From Roseococcus suduntuyensis (GTDB taxonomy: Bacteria > Pseudomonadota > Alphaproteobacteria > Acetobacterales > Acetobacteraceae), in the NCBI RefSeq assembly GCF_014196305.1, contig NZ_JACIDJ010000001.1, positions 916,290 through 980,289 of the forward strand: DNA of 64,000 nt, in the 5' to 3' direction. The notes under the pieces were generated by a model that was given only the letters and a program-made list of their open reading frames with translations, was not told the DNA's origin and ran no database searches. A program made the translations under genes and the position numbers. Position 1 is the stretch's first letter. Every line of letters starts with the position of its first letter. This document shows positions 15,762-24,104 of this stretch, piece by piece.

Positions 15762-17051
15762 ATGAACCACGAGATCACACGGCGACCCCCCGGGCGGGCC
15801 AGCCTGCTGGCCACCGCCGCCATGGGCGCGACGCTCGCCTTCGGCTTTACCGGCATGGCCCAGGCCCAGCAGACCCAGCCGCAGCAGCCCCCCGCCCAGG
15901 CCCAGCAGGGCCAGCAGCAGGCCGCGCAGCAGTTGCAGCAGGCCGAACAGCGCCTTCAGCGGGCGCAACAGCAATTCCAGGGCAGCGGCAATGCCCAGCC
16001 CCAGGCCTTGCAGCAGGCCCGCCAGGCCGTGCAGCAGGTGCAGCAGGCCATGGGTCAGGTGCCCGAGGCGCAGCGGCAGGAGCAGGGCTATCGCCTCGCC
16101 CAGCAGCATGTGGCCGCGGCGCAGCAGACGCTGCAGGGTGACAATGTCAACGCGCAGCAGGCCCGCACCGCCGTGCAGAACCTCCTGGGCGTGATCCCTG
16201 CGATGCGCGCGCAGCTCGCCGGCGGGCAGCCCGCCCCCGGCCAGGCCCAGGCGCAGGACCAGGGCGCGCGGGAATCCGCGGTGGTCGTGGAGCAGCCGAC
16301 GGCGCAGCTCCAGGTCACGCAGGCGCCGCCGCAGGTGACGGTGACGCAGCCCGAGCCCGTGATCACGGTCATCGTGCCGCAGCCCGAGATCATCGTGCGC
16401 CAGCCCGCCCCGCAGGTGACGGTGCAGATGCCCGACCCGCAGGTGCAGGTGGAGCAGGAGCAGCCGCGCGTGGCCCTCTCGGAAGCCGCGCAGCCGCAGG
16501 TGCGCGTCTCGGAAGGCCAGCCGCGCGTGCAGGTGCAGCGGGTGGAGCCGCGCGTGATCGTTCGGCAGGCCGAGGGCCAGCCGCAGATCCGCTACGAACA
16601 GCAGGGCGAGGCCACGGTGCGGCATGAGCGCCAGGCCGAGGCCCAGCAGCCCGCCGCCGCGGCGCAGCAGCCCGCCCCGGCGCAGCAGCCCGCCCCGGCC
16701 CAGCAGGCCGAGGCCCAGCCGCGGCCCGCGACTGGCGTCACGGTCGAGCAGGCCTCCGGCCTGATCGGCACCAATGTCGTCGGCGCAAATGGCCGCGATG
16801 CCGGCGAAGTCGAGAATCTTCTCGTGGACAACCAGGGCGTCGTGCGCGCCGCGGTGGTCGAATGGGGCGGGTTCCTGGGCATCGGCACGCGCCAGGCGGT
16901 GGTGCCGATCGAGAACATCAACATCAATGGTGACCGCGCCGAGATGAACCTCACGCGCCAGCAGCTCGAAGAGCTGCCCCGCTACGAGCGCGGCAACGTG
17001 GCGCAGGTCGGCCAGCAGCGCGGCTGGGACGGCGTGCGGATGTACCGCTAA
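15762..17051 (+). CDS. Secreted Gln-rich protein with C-terminal PRC-barrel domain
   Basis: A 429-residue protein. An N-terminal signal peptide ends about residue 35 (GMAQA before QQT). A Gln/Ala-rich coiled-coil-prone stretch (about 36-150) is followed by a Val/Pro/Gln-rich region (about 180-290) with alternating beta-type repeats such as PQVTVTQPEPVITVIVPQPE. A second QQPAPA run is followed by a PRC barrel (about 325-405: VNLLVDNQG-like block read here as VENLLVDNQGVVRAAVVEWG, then GIGTRQAVVPIENI). PRC barrels bind RNA or other proteins, and exported ones occur in alphaproteobacteria without a defined role. ATG 15762 has AAGGAC upstream. The TAA overlaps the TAG of the convergent oxidoreductase gene. 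Confidence 0.82.
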   Translation: MNHEITRRPPGRASLLATAAMGATLAFGFTGMAQAQQTQPQQPPAQAQQGQQQAAQQLQQAEQRLQRAQQQFQGSGNAQPQALQQARQAVQQVQQAMGQVPEAQRQEQGYRLAQQHVAAAQQTLQGDNVNAQQARTAVQNLLGVIPAMRAQLAGGQPAPGQAQAQDQGARESAVVVEQPTAQLQVTQAPPQVTVTQPEPVITVIVPQPEIIVRQPAPQVTVQMPDPQVQVEQEQPRVALSEAAQPQVRVSEGQPRVQVQRVEPRVIVRQAEGQPQIRYEQQGEATVRHERQAEAQQPAAAAQQPAPAQQPAPAQQAEAQPRPATGVTVEQASGLIGTNVVGANGRDAGEVENLLVDNQGVVRAAVVEWGGFLGIGTRQAVVPIENININGDRAEMNLTRQQLEELPRYERGNVAQVGQQRGWDGVRMYR

Positions 17052-18277
17052 AAGCGGGCGGGGCTGTAGGGCGAGGGGTCCAGCCAGGGCGCCTCGCCCG
17101 TCATCATCTCCGCCAGCAGACGCCCCGTGCTGGGGCCGAGTGTGAAACCCTGGTGCGCGTGTCCAAACGCGCACCAGGCATTCGCCTGTCCGGGCATCGG
17201 GCCGATCACGGGCAGCATGTCGGGTGTGCAGGGGCGCACGCCCATCCAGGGCGTCTCCTCCACCGCATCCGCCAGTGGCAGCAGGCCGCGCGCGATGGGC
17301 TCGGCGCGGGCCAGTTGCACGGGCGTGGGCGGTGCCTCGTCGCGGGTGAATTCGGCGCCCGTGGTCAGCCGCACCCCCGCGCGCATGGGCGCCAGCAGGA
17401 AGCCGCTGCCCACATCCAGGATGGGCCGGTTCAGCACCGCATTCCCCGACAGCGCGAAATGCCGGTGATAGCCGCGCTTGCCGAACAGCGGCGGCGCATA
17501 GCCCAAGGGTCGCGTCACCCGCCCGGCCGCGGCGCCCAGCGCCACCACCACATGCGCCGCCTCCTCGCCGCCCGCGCGCCATCCGGCGCCGGCGCGTTGC
17601 AGCGTGGTGGCATCACCGCGCACGAAGCGCCCGCCCGCCTCCTCGAAGCGCCGCAGATAGGACAGTGTCAGCGCATGCGGATCGCTGACCGAGACGGGGT
17701 CGGTGAAATGGATGGCGCCCAGGCGCGGCACCTTCAGGTGCGGCTCGGCCGCCGCCAGGGCCGCGCCGTCCAGCAGGGTGTAGTTGATGCCGTAGCCCTG
17801 GCGCGCGGCCTCGGCCTGGGCCAGCGCGGCGTCGAGCTTGGCCTGGTCGTTGTAGAGGCGCATCCAGCCGATGGGCCGCAGCAGCGGCATGGCCTCGGTG
17901 CCCTGAGCGAGCGCCATGTGCTCATCCAGGCAGGTCGCGATCAGGGCGGCATGGCCGGCCACGGCGGCGGCATAGCGGCGCGGTTCGGAATGCCACCAGT
18001 AGCGCAGCAGGGGCGAGGCGAGGCCGGCCAGGGCGGAGGGGTGATAGGCCACCTCCACCGTGCGGTTGGAGGCCATGCGGCGCAACTCGGAAAAATCCCG
18101 CGGGAAGGGGTGGGGAAAGACCGCCTCGCGCTGGATCAGCCCGCCATTGCCGAAGGAGGCACCTTCGCCCGCGCCATCACGGTCCAGCAGCGCCACATCC
18201 CAGCCGCGGCGTTGCAGGTGCAGCGCCACCGAGACGCCCACCATCCCCGCCCCCAAAACCAGCGCCGACTTCGCCAT
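17048..18277 (-). CDS. FAD-dependent oxidoreductase, D-amino acid dehydrogenase (DadA) type
   Basis: A 409-residue flavoenzyme of the DAO family. The N-terminal FAD-binding fold is VLGAGMVGVSVALHLQRRGW followed by an acidic residue in LLDRD. The C-terminal closing motif MGVRPCTPDMLPVIGPMPG then FGHAHQGFTLGPSTGRLLAE is typical of DadA and related D-amino acid or glycine-type dehydrogenases. Likely reaction: oxidative deamination of a D-amino acid or similar amine, feeding electrons to the respiratory chain. The start at 18277 gives MAKSALVLGAGM. Longer in-frame extensions have no family resemblance. Its TAG overlaps the stop of the convergent PRC gene by two bases (CTAA). Confidence 0.88.
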   Translation of the reverse strand: MAKSALVLGAGMVGVSVALHLQRRGWDVALLDRDGAGEGASFGNGGLIQREAVFPHPFPRDFSELRRMASNRTVEVAYHPSALAGLASPLLRYWWHSEPRRYAAAVAGHAALIATCLDEHMALAQGTEAMPLLRPIGWMRLYNDQAKLDAALAQAEAARQGYGINYTLLDGAALAAAEPHLKVPRLGAIHFTDPVSVSDPHALTLSYLRRFEEAGGRFVRGDATTLQRAGAGWRAGGEEAAHVVVALGAAAGRVTRPLGYAPPLFGKRGYHRHFALSGNAVLNRPILDVGSGFLLAPMRAGVRLTTGAEFTRDEAPPTPVQLARAEPIARGLLPLADAVEETPWMGVRPCTPDMLPVIGPMPGQANAWCAFGHAHQGFTLGPSTGRLLAEMMTGEAPWLDPSPYSPARF

Positions 18278-18307
18278 CACAGCCCACCCGTTCCCCAGGC
18301 TGCCACG

Positions 18308-18369
18308 CTGCGGAAAACCGCAGAGCGCGGCAAGCCCCGCGCGCGGAGCGCGGAAAGCCCCGCGCGGGT
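18308..18369. repeat. Hairpin and 23-base tandem pair at the helicase gene end
   Basis: Read on the plus strand, a hairpin CTGCGG-AAAA-CCGCAG (18308-18323) is followed by two direct copies of a 23-base unit (18324-18346 and 18347-18369) that begins AGCGCGG and contains AAGCCCCGCGCG. Copy 2 touches the complement of the helicase stop codon (18369-18371). The unit also folds on itself. The array lies downstream of the helicase gene and upstream of the DadA-type gene. Confidence 0.65.
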
Positions 18370-20054
18370 CAGGCCCGTTGCGGGCGCTTGCCGGGCGGGC
18401 GGCCCATGGGCTGCATGGGTTCCACGCGGATATTCGCATCCTCGCCCACCGCGCGGCGGGCGGCGGTGGCGAAGCGGCCGGCGGCATAGGGCGCCACCTC
18501 GAACTGCGTCTCGCGCTCCATGATGCGCATGCGGCCGATCTCCTGCCGCGTCACATGGCCGCGGCGGCAGAGGAAGGGCAGCAGCCAGCGCGGATCGGCG
18601 TTCTGCGCGCGGCCCACATCCATGCGGAACCACACGCCCTGGCCGCCGCCCTCTTCCGGCGTGGGGCGCGGGTCGCGCGGCCCAGGGTCGCGCGGAAAGG
18701 TGCCGCGCGGGGCGGGGCGTTCCTGGATTTCCGACAGCTCCTCCGGCGCCGGCAGCGGCGCGCGCAGCACGCGCACCAAGGCGGCCGCCAGCGCCTCCGT
18801 CCCGCGCCCGGCCAGCGCCGGGTCCGCCATCAGGCGCCGCGCGATGGCGAGATCCTGTTCCGCCGGTTCCTCGGCGGCCAGCGCCAGGGCTTGTTCGGCC
18901 AGGCGCTCGGCATCGCGCGCGCGGATGGCGTCGGCCGAGGGCGCGGGGCCCCAGGACGCCTTCACCTTCGCCGCCTGCAACAGCCGCTCCGCGAGGCGCC
19001 GGCGGATGTGCGGCACCAGCAGCAGGCTGACACCCTTGCGCCCGGCGCGCCCCGTGCGGCCGCTGCGATGGAGCAGCGTCTCCGGATCACGCGGCAGCTC
19101 GGCGTGGATGACGAGGCCGAGATCGGGCAGGTCGATGCCGCGCGCGGCCACGTCGGTCGCCACGCAGATGCGCGCGTGCCCGTCGCGCAGGCTTTGCAGC
19201 GCGCGCAGCCGCTCGGTCTGGGACAGCTCGCCGGAAAGCGCCACGGTGGAGAAGCCGCGTTCCGACAGATTGCCGCGCAGCCGCGCGACCGTGGCGCGGG
19301 TGGCGCAGAAGATCATGGCGATGCGCGGGTTCTCCAGGCGCAGCACGTTCACCACCGCGCGCTCCAGCTCATGCGGAGCGACGAGGGCGGCGCGGTATTC
19401 GATGTCGCCATGCGCCTCGCCCTGGCTGGTGGCCTCGATGCGCAGCGCGTCGCGCTGGTAGCTCTTGGCCAGGGCCGCGATGCCGCGCGGCACGGTGGCC
19501 GAGAACATCAGCGTGCGTCGCTCGGCCGGCACCTCGTCGAGGATGGCCTCCAGCTCCTCGCGGAAGCCCAGATCCAGCATCTCATCCGCCTCGTCCAGCA
19601 CCACGGCGCGAAGCGCGGCGGGGGCGAGGTTGTTGCGCTCCAGGTGGTCGCGCAGCCGGCCCGGCGTGCCGACGACGATGTGCGCGCCCTGCATCAGAAG
19701 TCTTTTCTCCGCCACCGGGTCCATGCCGCCCACGCAGGAGACGATGCGCCCCCCGGCCGGCGCGTAGAGCCAGGTCAGTTCCGCCTTCACCTGCAGGGCG
19801 AGTTCGCGGGTGGGGGCGACGACGAGGGCGAGCGGCGCGCCGGCGGCGGGCAGGCGGGCGGCCTCGCCCAGCAGTTCGGGCGCCAGCGCCAGCCCATAGG
19901 CCACGGTCTTGCCTGAGCCGGTCTGGGCGGAGACCAGCAGGTCACGCCCCGCCGCCTCCGGCTGGAGCACGGCGGCCTGGACGGGAGTGGGGGCGGCGTA
20001 GCCGCGGCCGGAGAGGGCGGCCTGCAGCGGGGCGGGCAGATGGTCGAAGGACAT
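18369..20054 (-). CDS. DEAD-box ATP-dependent RNA helicase with DbpA-like C-terminal domain
   Basis: A 561-residue RNA helicase. Motifs in order: Q-motif region PTPVQAAVL (23-31), motif I AQTGSGKT (43-50), Ia PTREL (81-85), TPGR (130-133), DEAD (154-157), SAT (185-187), and motif VI HRSGRTGRAG in the second RecA lobe. A charged linker (about 360-465) leads to a DbpA/CsdA-type RNA-binding domain (about 465-545: WFRMDVGRAQNADPRWLLPF, then RQEIGRMRIMERETQFEV). A role in ribosome assembly or cold-adapted mRNA handling fits the family. Which 23S rRNA element it recognises cannot be read from sequence. The promoter region contains one family A element belonging to the upstream gene's 3' end. Confidence 0.92.
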   Translation of the reverse strand: MSFDHLPAPLQAALSGRGYAAPTPVQAAVLQPEAAGRDLLVSAQTGSGKTVAYGLALAPELLGEAARLPAAGAPLALVVAPTRELALQVKAELTWLYAPAGGRIVSCVGGMDPVAEKRLLMQGAHIVVGTPGRLRDHLERNNLAPAALRAVVLDEADEMLDLGFREELEAILDEVPAERRTLMFSATVPRGIAALAKSYQRDALRIEATSQGEAHGDIEYRAALVAPHELERAVVNVLRLENPRIAMIFCATRATVARLRGNLSERGFSTVALSGELSQTERLRALQSLRDGHARICVATDVAARGIDLPDLGLVIHAELPRDPETLLHRSGRTGRAGRKGVSLLLVPHIRRRLAERLLQAAKVKASWGPAPSADAIRARDAERLAEQALALAAEEPAEQDLAIARRLMADPALAGRGTEALAAALVRVLRAPLPAPEELSEIQERPAPRGTFPRDPGPRDPRPTPEEGGGQGVWFRMDVGRAQNADPRWLLPFLCRRGHVTRQEIGRMRIMERETQFEVAPYAAGRFATAARRAVGEDANIRVEPMQPMGRPPGKRPQRA

Positions 20055-20122
20055 GAGGCGGAGGGGTGTGCCCGCGCGCGGGCCGCGTCAAGCGCGGATC
20101 GCGCGGGGCAGCCACCTGATTC

Positions 20123-20163
20123 GCGGCCGATTCACGCCCGGCTATGCCGGGACGATCGGGCGC
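20123..20163. repeat. Stop-associated hairpin element (family A), one copy
   Basis: Left arm GCGGCCGAT (20123-20131), TCA bulge (20132-20134), inner stem CCGGC-TAT-GCCGG and right arm ATCGGGCGC (20155-20163). The last base is the first base of the complement of the dehydrogenase TAG (20163-20165). A partial left-arm-like CTGATTC at 20116-20122 may be a decayed second copy. It lies between two genes on the same strand, so it marks a gene end and not only a convergent junction. Confidence 0.82.
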
Positions 20164-21134
20164 TACCCCGCCAGCTCCGGAATCACCCAGAACGGCTTCT
20201 GCCCCCGCGCCACGCGCTGGCAATTGTCGAAGGCGTTGCGGAAGCGGGCGAGGACGTTGTCGGCCGTGGGGCCGGCCAGATGTGGCGTCAGCACCACATT
20301 GTCGAGCGTGAAGAGAGGGTTGGCGGGCGAGGGTGGTTCCTGCTCGAACACGTCCAGCCCCGCGCCCGCGATGCGGTTCGCGGCCAGCGCGTCATGCAGC
20401 GCCACCTCGTCCACCACCGGGCCGCGGCTGGTGTTCACCAGGATGGCGCTGGGCTTCATGGCGGCGAGTTCGGGCGCGCCGATCATGTGCCGGCTCGCCG
20501 CCGTCAGCGGCACGTGCAGGGTCACGATGTCGGACAGCGCCAGGATTTCCGGCAGCAGGCGGAAGCGCACCTCCAGCGCGTCCTCCGCTTCTTCGGTCAG
20601 GCGGGCCTGATCGAAATAGATGACGTGCATGCCGAAGGCGCGCGCCAGCCGCGCCACCTTCTTGCCGATATTGCCCAGCCCCACGATGCCGAGCGTGCGG
20701 CCGCGCAGCTCGATCAGCCCCGGCTGGTCGTTGGACTGGCCGCGCCAGCCGCCGGCGGTGACGGTGCGGTGCTGCCAGATGAGGCGCTTGCCCACCGCCA
20801 GCATCAGCATCAGCGCGTGCTCGGCCACCGCATTGCCGTTGGCGCCGCCATTGGTGCTGATGGGCACGCCCGCACCCCGGGCCGCCTCGATGTCGCAGCG
20901 GTCATAGCCGGCGCTCAGCAATTGCAGCAGCCGCAGCCTGGGCGCGCCGGCATAGAAGGCGGTGTCCAGGCCCGCGCTGGCGAAGCCCACCAGGAAGTCC
21001 GCGTCCTGCACGGCCTCCGTGAAGGCGGGCGTGCCGGGGCGGGCCACCACCATGTCGAAGCCGCGCGGCAGGATGTCGCGCGCCATCTCGGCGGGGCTCA
21101 TGGGGTTTTCCATCAGGACGAGCTTGTGGGTCAT
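20163..21134 (-). CDS. D-isomer-specific 2-hydroxyacid dehydrogenase
   Basis: A 323-residue NAD(P)-dependent dehydrogenase that interconverts 2-hydroxy and 2-oxo acids (glyoxylate, hydroxypyruvate, phosphoglycerate or similar). The nucleotide-binding motif is GIVGLGNIGKKVA (149-161). The catalytic triad is R237 (NTSRG), E266 (EQEPP) and H285 (TPHLAG). Short length without an ACT or regulatory domain argues against SerA. ATG 21134 follows GGAGAAAGACGCCCG, and the open frame upstream to 21230 shows no family similarity. It diverges from the unknown gene at 21229. The stop is fused to a family A element. Confidence 0.9.
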   Translation of the reverse strand: MTHKLVLMENPMSPAEMARDILPRGFDMVVARPGTPAFTEAVQDADFLVGFASAGLDTAFYAGAPRLRLLQLLSAGYDRCDIEAARGAGVPISTNGGANGNAVAEHALMLMLAVGKRLIWQHRTVTAGGWRGQSNDQPGLIELRGRTLGIVGLGNIGKKVARLARAFGMHVIYFDQARLTEEAEDALEVRFRLLPEILALSDIVTLHVPLTAASRHMIGAPELAAMKPSAILVNTSRGPVVDEVALHDALAANRIAGAGLDVFEQEPPSPANPLFTLDNVVLTPHLAGPTADNVLARFRNAFDNCQRVARGQKPFWVIPELAG

Positions 21135-21228
21135 CGGGCGTCTTTCTCCATGCCGGAATGATGGGCATGGACGCGGCCCGGCGACCAGCCGCGTTGACTT
21201 CGCTTCGGCGCGCACGGACCATTCCGCC

Positions 21229-22272
21229 ATGCAGGAGAAACGTTGGGCCGCGGTGGCGGAGCTCTACCACGCCTATTTCACCGGGCTGATTCTCACGGTC
21301 AGCAGCCGGCGCGGCGGGGCCGACGCCGCCAAATGGGTGTTCCGCCTGTTCCGCCACCAGCACCACGAGAAATTCCTGGCGAGCCTGGGCAAGCTCGGCC
21401 TGTCGCATTTGCCGGACGCGGTGCGGGCGGCGGCCTATCACTACCTCTCCAACCAGGTGGGCGGCGTGTCCGTCGAGTTCATGCGCGAGAGCGACCGGAA
21501 GGCCTGGGTGCGCTTCGTGCCGCCGCGCTGGGTCTACCCCGGGGCGTCCATCTGCGGCGTGCCGTCCGAGGTGTCGCGCGCCATGCTGCGCGGCTGGTAC
21601 GCCCAGAACGGGGTGTCGCTGGGCAACCCGAGGCTGGGCTTCGTCTGCACCGCGCAGACCACCGACGGCCAGCACGGGCTTTCCGGCTACTTCCTGGAAC
21701 ACGACCGCGACCTGGCGCCGGAGGAACGGCTGCTGTTTCGCCCCGGCGAGGACCCGCCGCCCTTCGATCCCGATGCCGCCCCCCGCCTGCCGGCGGCCGA
21801 CTGGCCCGCCGAGCGCCAGGCCAAGGCCGCGCGCAACTACGCGATGGAATATATCCGCAGCGGATTGCCGCGCCTCGCGGAGGTGCTGGGCCCGGCCGAG
21901 GCGCGGCACCTGGGCAATGTCGCCGGCCGCCTCGTCGGCGCGCAGAGCTTCCACGCCACCGCCGAGGGCCTGGGCGTGGCGGGCGAGGGAGGGGCGATGG
22001 GCTTCGCTCGCCTGCTCGTCGCCTGGGCGGAGGCGGAAGGGGATAGCGCCGAAATCACGCAGGAGGGCGCATCGGTGCTGGTCCGTCGCACCGGCTTCCG
22101 CCTGCTGCGCGGCCTCGGTTCGCTGCACCCCTGCGTCTTCGAGGGCTGGCAGGGGCTGGTGGAGGGCATGCTCCAGGTCCATGACCGCTTCCTGCTGCTG
22201 GACACGCCCGAGCGCGCCGACTGGGGCGACCCCCACACCACCTGGCGCATCCGCAGGAGGCCCGCCGCATGA
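21229..22272 (+). CDS. Conserved protein of unknown function
   Basis: A 347-residue soluble protein that I do not recognise with confidence. It has no signal peptide or membrane segment. Features: a helical N-terminus (KRWAAVAELYHAYFTGLILT), a block with aromatic and basic residues (VRFVPPRWVYPGASICGVPS), an acidic Pro-rich loop near residue 180, and a C-terminal block (SFHATAEGLGVAGEGGAMGF, then VLVRRTGFRLLRGL) loosely recalling small-molecule-binding hydrolase/V4R-type folds. That comparison is only an impression. It overlaps the following VOC gene by four bases (ATGA), so the two probably act together. Confidence 0.7.
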   Translation: MQEKRWAAVAELYHAYFTGLILTVSSRRGGADAAKWVFRLFRHQHHEKFLASLGKLGLSHLPDAVRAAAYHYLSNQVGGVSVEFMRESDRKAWVRFVPPRWVYPGASICGVPSEVSRAMLRGWYAQNGVSLGNPRLGFVCTAQTTDGQHGLSGYFLEHDRDLAPEERLLFRPGEDPPPFDPDAAPRLPAADWPAERQAKAARNYAMEYIRSGLPRLAEVLGPAEARHLGNVAGRLVGAQSFHATAEGLGVAGEGGAMGFARLLVAWAEAEGDSAEITQEGASVLVRRTGFRLLRGLGSLHPCVFEGWQGLVEGMLQVHDRFLLLDTPERADWGDPHTTWRIRRRPAA

Positions 22273-22661
22273 GGTTCAACCACGTCGCCAACCGGATCGA
22301 CGCTGCGCATTTCGAGCTGGTGGTGGCGATGCTGCGCGAATGCCTGGGCTTCGTGGAATTGCGCCGCACCGAACGCGCCATCTGGCTGCGTCAGCCCGGC
22401 GCCAATGTGGACCTGCAATTCAGCCGCAGCGCCACCACGGCGCGGGACGACGACAAGCTGCGTTCCCAGGTCGCCTTCCTCAGCGACACGCCGCGCGCGG
22501 ACTTGCAGGCCCTGGCCGATTGGCTGGGCGCGCGCGGGCTGGAGGCGATGGTGGGCGCCTATTCGGACCGCGAATTCTACCTCGACGCGCCCTCCGCCTT
22601 CGTGGATTTCGTGATCGAGGCCATGCGGCCCGAATTGGCGGACTACGACATCCCCGCCTGA
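22269..22661 (+). CDS. VOC/glyoxalase superfamily protein
   Basis: A 130-residue protein with a single-unit vicinal oxygen chelate pattern: FNHVANRIDAAHFELVVAML at the start (the usual DH-V...D...FY region), ECLGFVELRRTE, and the C-terminal DREFYLDAPSAFVDFVIEAM. Members are glyoxalases, dioxygenases or resistance proteins. Here metal ligands may be H5 and a C-terminal Asp or Glu, but the substrate is unknown. The ATG overlaps the stop of the preceding gene. The pair is followed 51 bases later by an MFS carrier on the same strand, and the three may form one operon. Confidence 0.75.
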   Translation: MRFNHVANRIDAAHFELVVAMLRECLGFVELRRTERAIWLRQPGANVDLQFSRSATTARDDDKLRSQVAFLSDTPRADLQALADWLGARGLEAMVGAYSDREFYLDAPSAFVDFVIEAMRPELADYDIPA

Positions 22662-22712
22662 CGGCTTGCGGCGCGCCCCGCCCGCACGGAGACTGGCCGC
22701 CGGAGGGAACCC

Positions 22713-23933
22713 ATGCCGGATGCTGCCGAGGCCAGCGTGGAGACGCGCGCCTCCTGGACCATCGCCTTCGCCACCACCACCATGCTGGCGCTCGCGGCCG
22801 GCGCGCCGCTGACGGTGGTCATCGGCCTCGTTCCCATCGCGGAGGATCTCGGCACCGGTCGGTCCTTGCCCTCGCTCGCCACCTCGCTCGCCTATCTGGG
22901 CACGGGCGTGGGCGGGGTGATGTGCGGGCTGCTGGCTTCGCGCTTCGGGCAGCGGGCGGTGGCCATGCTGGGGGGCTTCGCCATCCTGGCCGGGCTGACG
23001 CTCGCCTCGCTGGGCGAGGCCTGGTCGCTGCTGGTGGGCATCGGGCTGGGGGTGGGGCTGTTCGGCAATGGCGCGTTGTTCGCACCCATGGTCGCCTATG
23101 CCTCGCTGTGGTTCGACCGGCGGCGGGGGACGGCGCTGGCGCTGGTTTCGTCGGGGCAATACATCGCGGGCTTCGTGTGGCCCTTTGTCTTCGAGCGCGC
23201 CATCGCCTGGGTGGGGTGGCAATGGACGATGCTGGGCTATGGCATCTTCGCCTCGGCGGTGGTGGTGACGCTGGGCGCGCTGGTGATCCGCCCCGCGCCG
23301 GTGCCGGTGGGGGGATATGGCGGGGTGCGGGCCTCGGCCGGGCGGCGGGTGTTGGGGATGCGGCCCAATGTGGCGCTGGCCGTCATCGCCTCAGCCTCCT
23401 TCCTCTGCTGCATCCCGATGGCCATGCCGGCGGCGCATCTGGTGGCCTTCTGCGGCGACCTCGGCATCGCGGCCTCGCGGGGGGCGGCCATGCTGTCGGT
23501 GCTGCTGCTCTGCGCCTTCCTGGCGCGGCAATTCTGGGGGTGGCTCTCGGATCGGATCGGCGGGCTGTGGACGGTGATGTTCGGCTCGCTCGCGCAGGTG
23601 GTCGGCATGCTGGGCTTCCTGGCGACGCAGGACGAGGCGGGGCTGTTCTTCGTCTCGGCCGCCTATGGCTTGGGCTTCGGCGGCATCATTCCCGCCTATG
23701 TGCTGGCGGTGCGCGGGCTGTTCCCGGCGCTGGAGGCGGCGTGGCGCGTGCCGGTGCTGTTGTTCGTGTCGCTGTCCGGCATGGCGGCCGGCGCCTGGCT
23801 GGCCGGCTTCATCTATGACCGGGTGGGCTTCTACGCGGCCGCCTGGTGGGTGGGGATCGCGGTGAACCTGGTGCAGCTGGTGATCATCGCGGAGCTGCTG
23901 CGGCGGCAGCACCGCGAGGGGCGCAGCGCCTGA
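22713..23933 (+). CDS. MFS transporter
   Basis: A 406-residue major facilitator with about twelve membrane helices. The loop 2-3 motif is present as GLLASRFGQRAVAMLGG (GxxxDRxGxR-like, with Ser in place of Asp), and ARQFWGWLSDRIGGLWTV is the corresponding loop in the second half. The pattern FDRRRGTALALVSSGQYIAG resembles oxalate/formate-antiporter-type and monocarboxylate carriers, though substrate assignment is not safe. ATG 22713 has GGAGGG five bases upstream. The stop TGA (23931-23933) is inside the left arm of the first of three family A elements, so the final Ser-Ala is encoded by the repeat edge. Confidence 0.88.
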   Translation: MPDAAEASVETRASWTIAFATTTMLALAAGAPLTVVIGLVPIAEDLGTGRSLPSLATSLAYLGTGVGGVMCGLLASRFGQRAVAMLGGFAILAGLTLASLGEAWSLLVGIGLGVGLFGNGALFAPMVAYASLWFDRRRGTALALVSSGQYIAGFVWPFVFERAIAWVGWQWTMLGYGIFASAVVVTLGALVIRPAPVPVGGYGGVRASAGRRVLGMRPNVALAVIASASFLCCIPMAMPAAHLVAFCGDLGIAASRGAAMLSVLLLCAFLARQFWGWLSDRIGGLWTVMFGSLAQVVGMLGFLATQDEAGLFFVSAAYGLGFGGIIPAYVLAVRGLFPALEAAWRVPVLLFVSLSGMAAGAWLAGFIYDRVGFYAAAWWVGIAVNLVQLVIIAELLRRQHREGRSA

Positions 23934-24104
23934 TCCGCGGAGGCGGAATCGGCGGAGCGGTGAATCAGTCGCGGCAAAGCGCCTGATCCGCGGAGGCGGC
24001 AGCCGGCGCGGTGAATCAGTCGCGGCAAAGCGCCTGATCCGCGGAGGCGGCAGCCGGCGCGGTGAATCAGTCGCGGCAAAGCATGGCGCAGCGCCTGATC
24101 AGGC
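23926..24104. repeat. Stop-associated hairpin element (family A), three copies plus a collapsed one
   Basis: Reverse orientation. Copies at 23926-23972, 23979-24023 and 24030-24074 each read GCGCCTGAT, inner stem, TGA, ATCAGTCGC. Periods are 53 and 51. A stemless derivative GCGCCTGATCAGGC lies at 24091-24104, in effect a left arm joined to a right arm. The MFS stop lies in copy 1 and the glutathione peroxidase stop (24099-24101) in the collapsed copy. The array fills the gap between these convergent genes. Confidence 0.88.

Noticed and set aside
21229-22272. Assignment of the unknown gene as an amino-thiazoline carboxylate hydrolase or V4R protein
   Set aside because: Only a vague resemblance in the C-terminal block and no diagnostic residues, so it is left as unknown.
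23926-24104. Family A arrays as tRNA or small RNA genes
   Set aside because: No cloverleaf, CCA end or T-loop sequence is present. The inner stems vary in sequence, and the copies are placed at gene ends.
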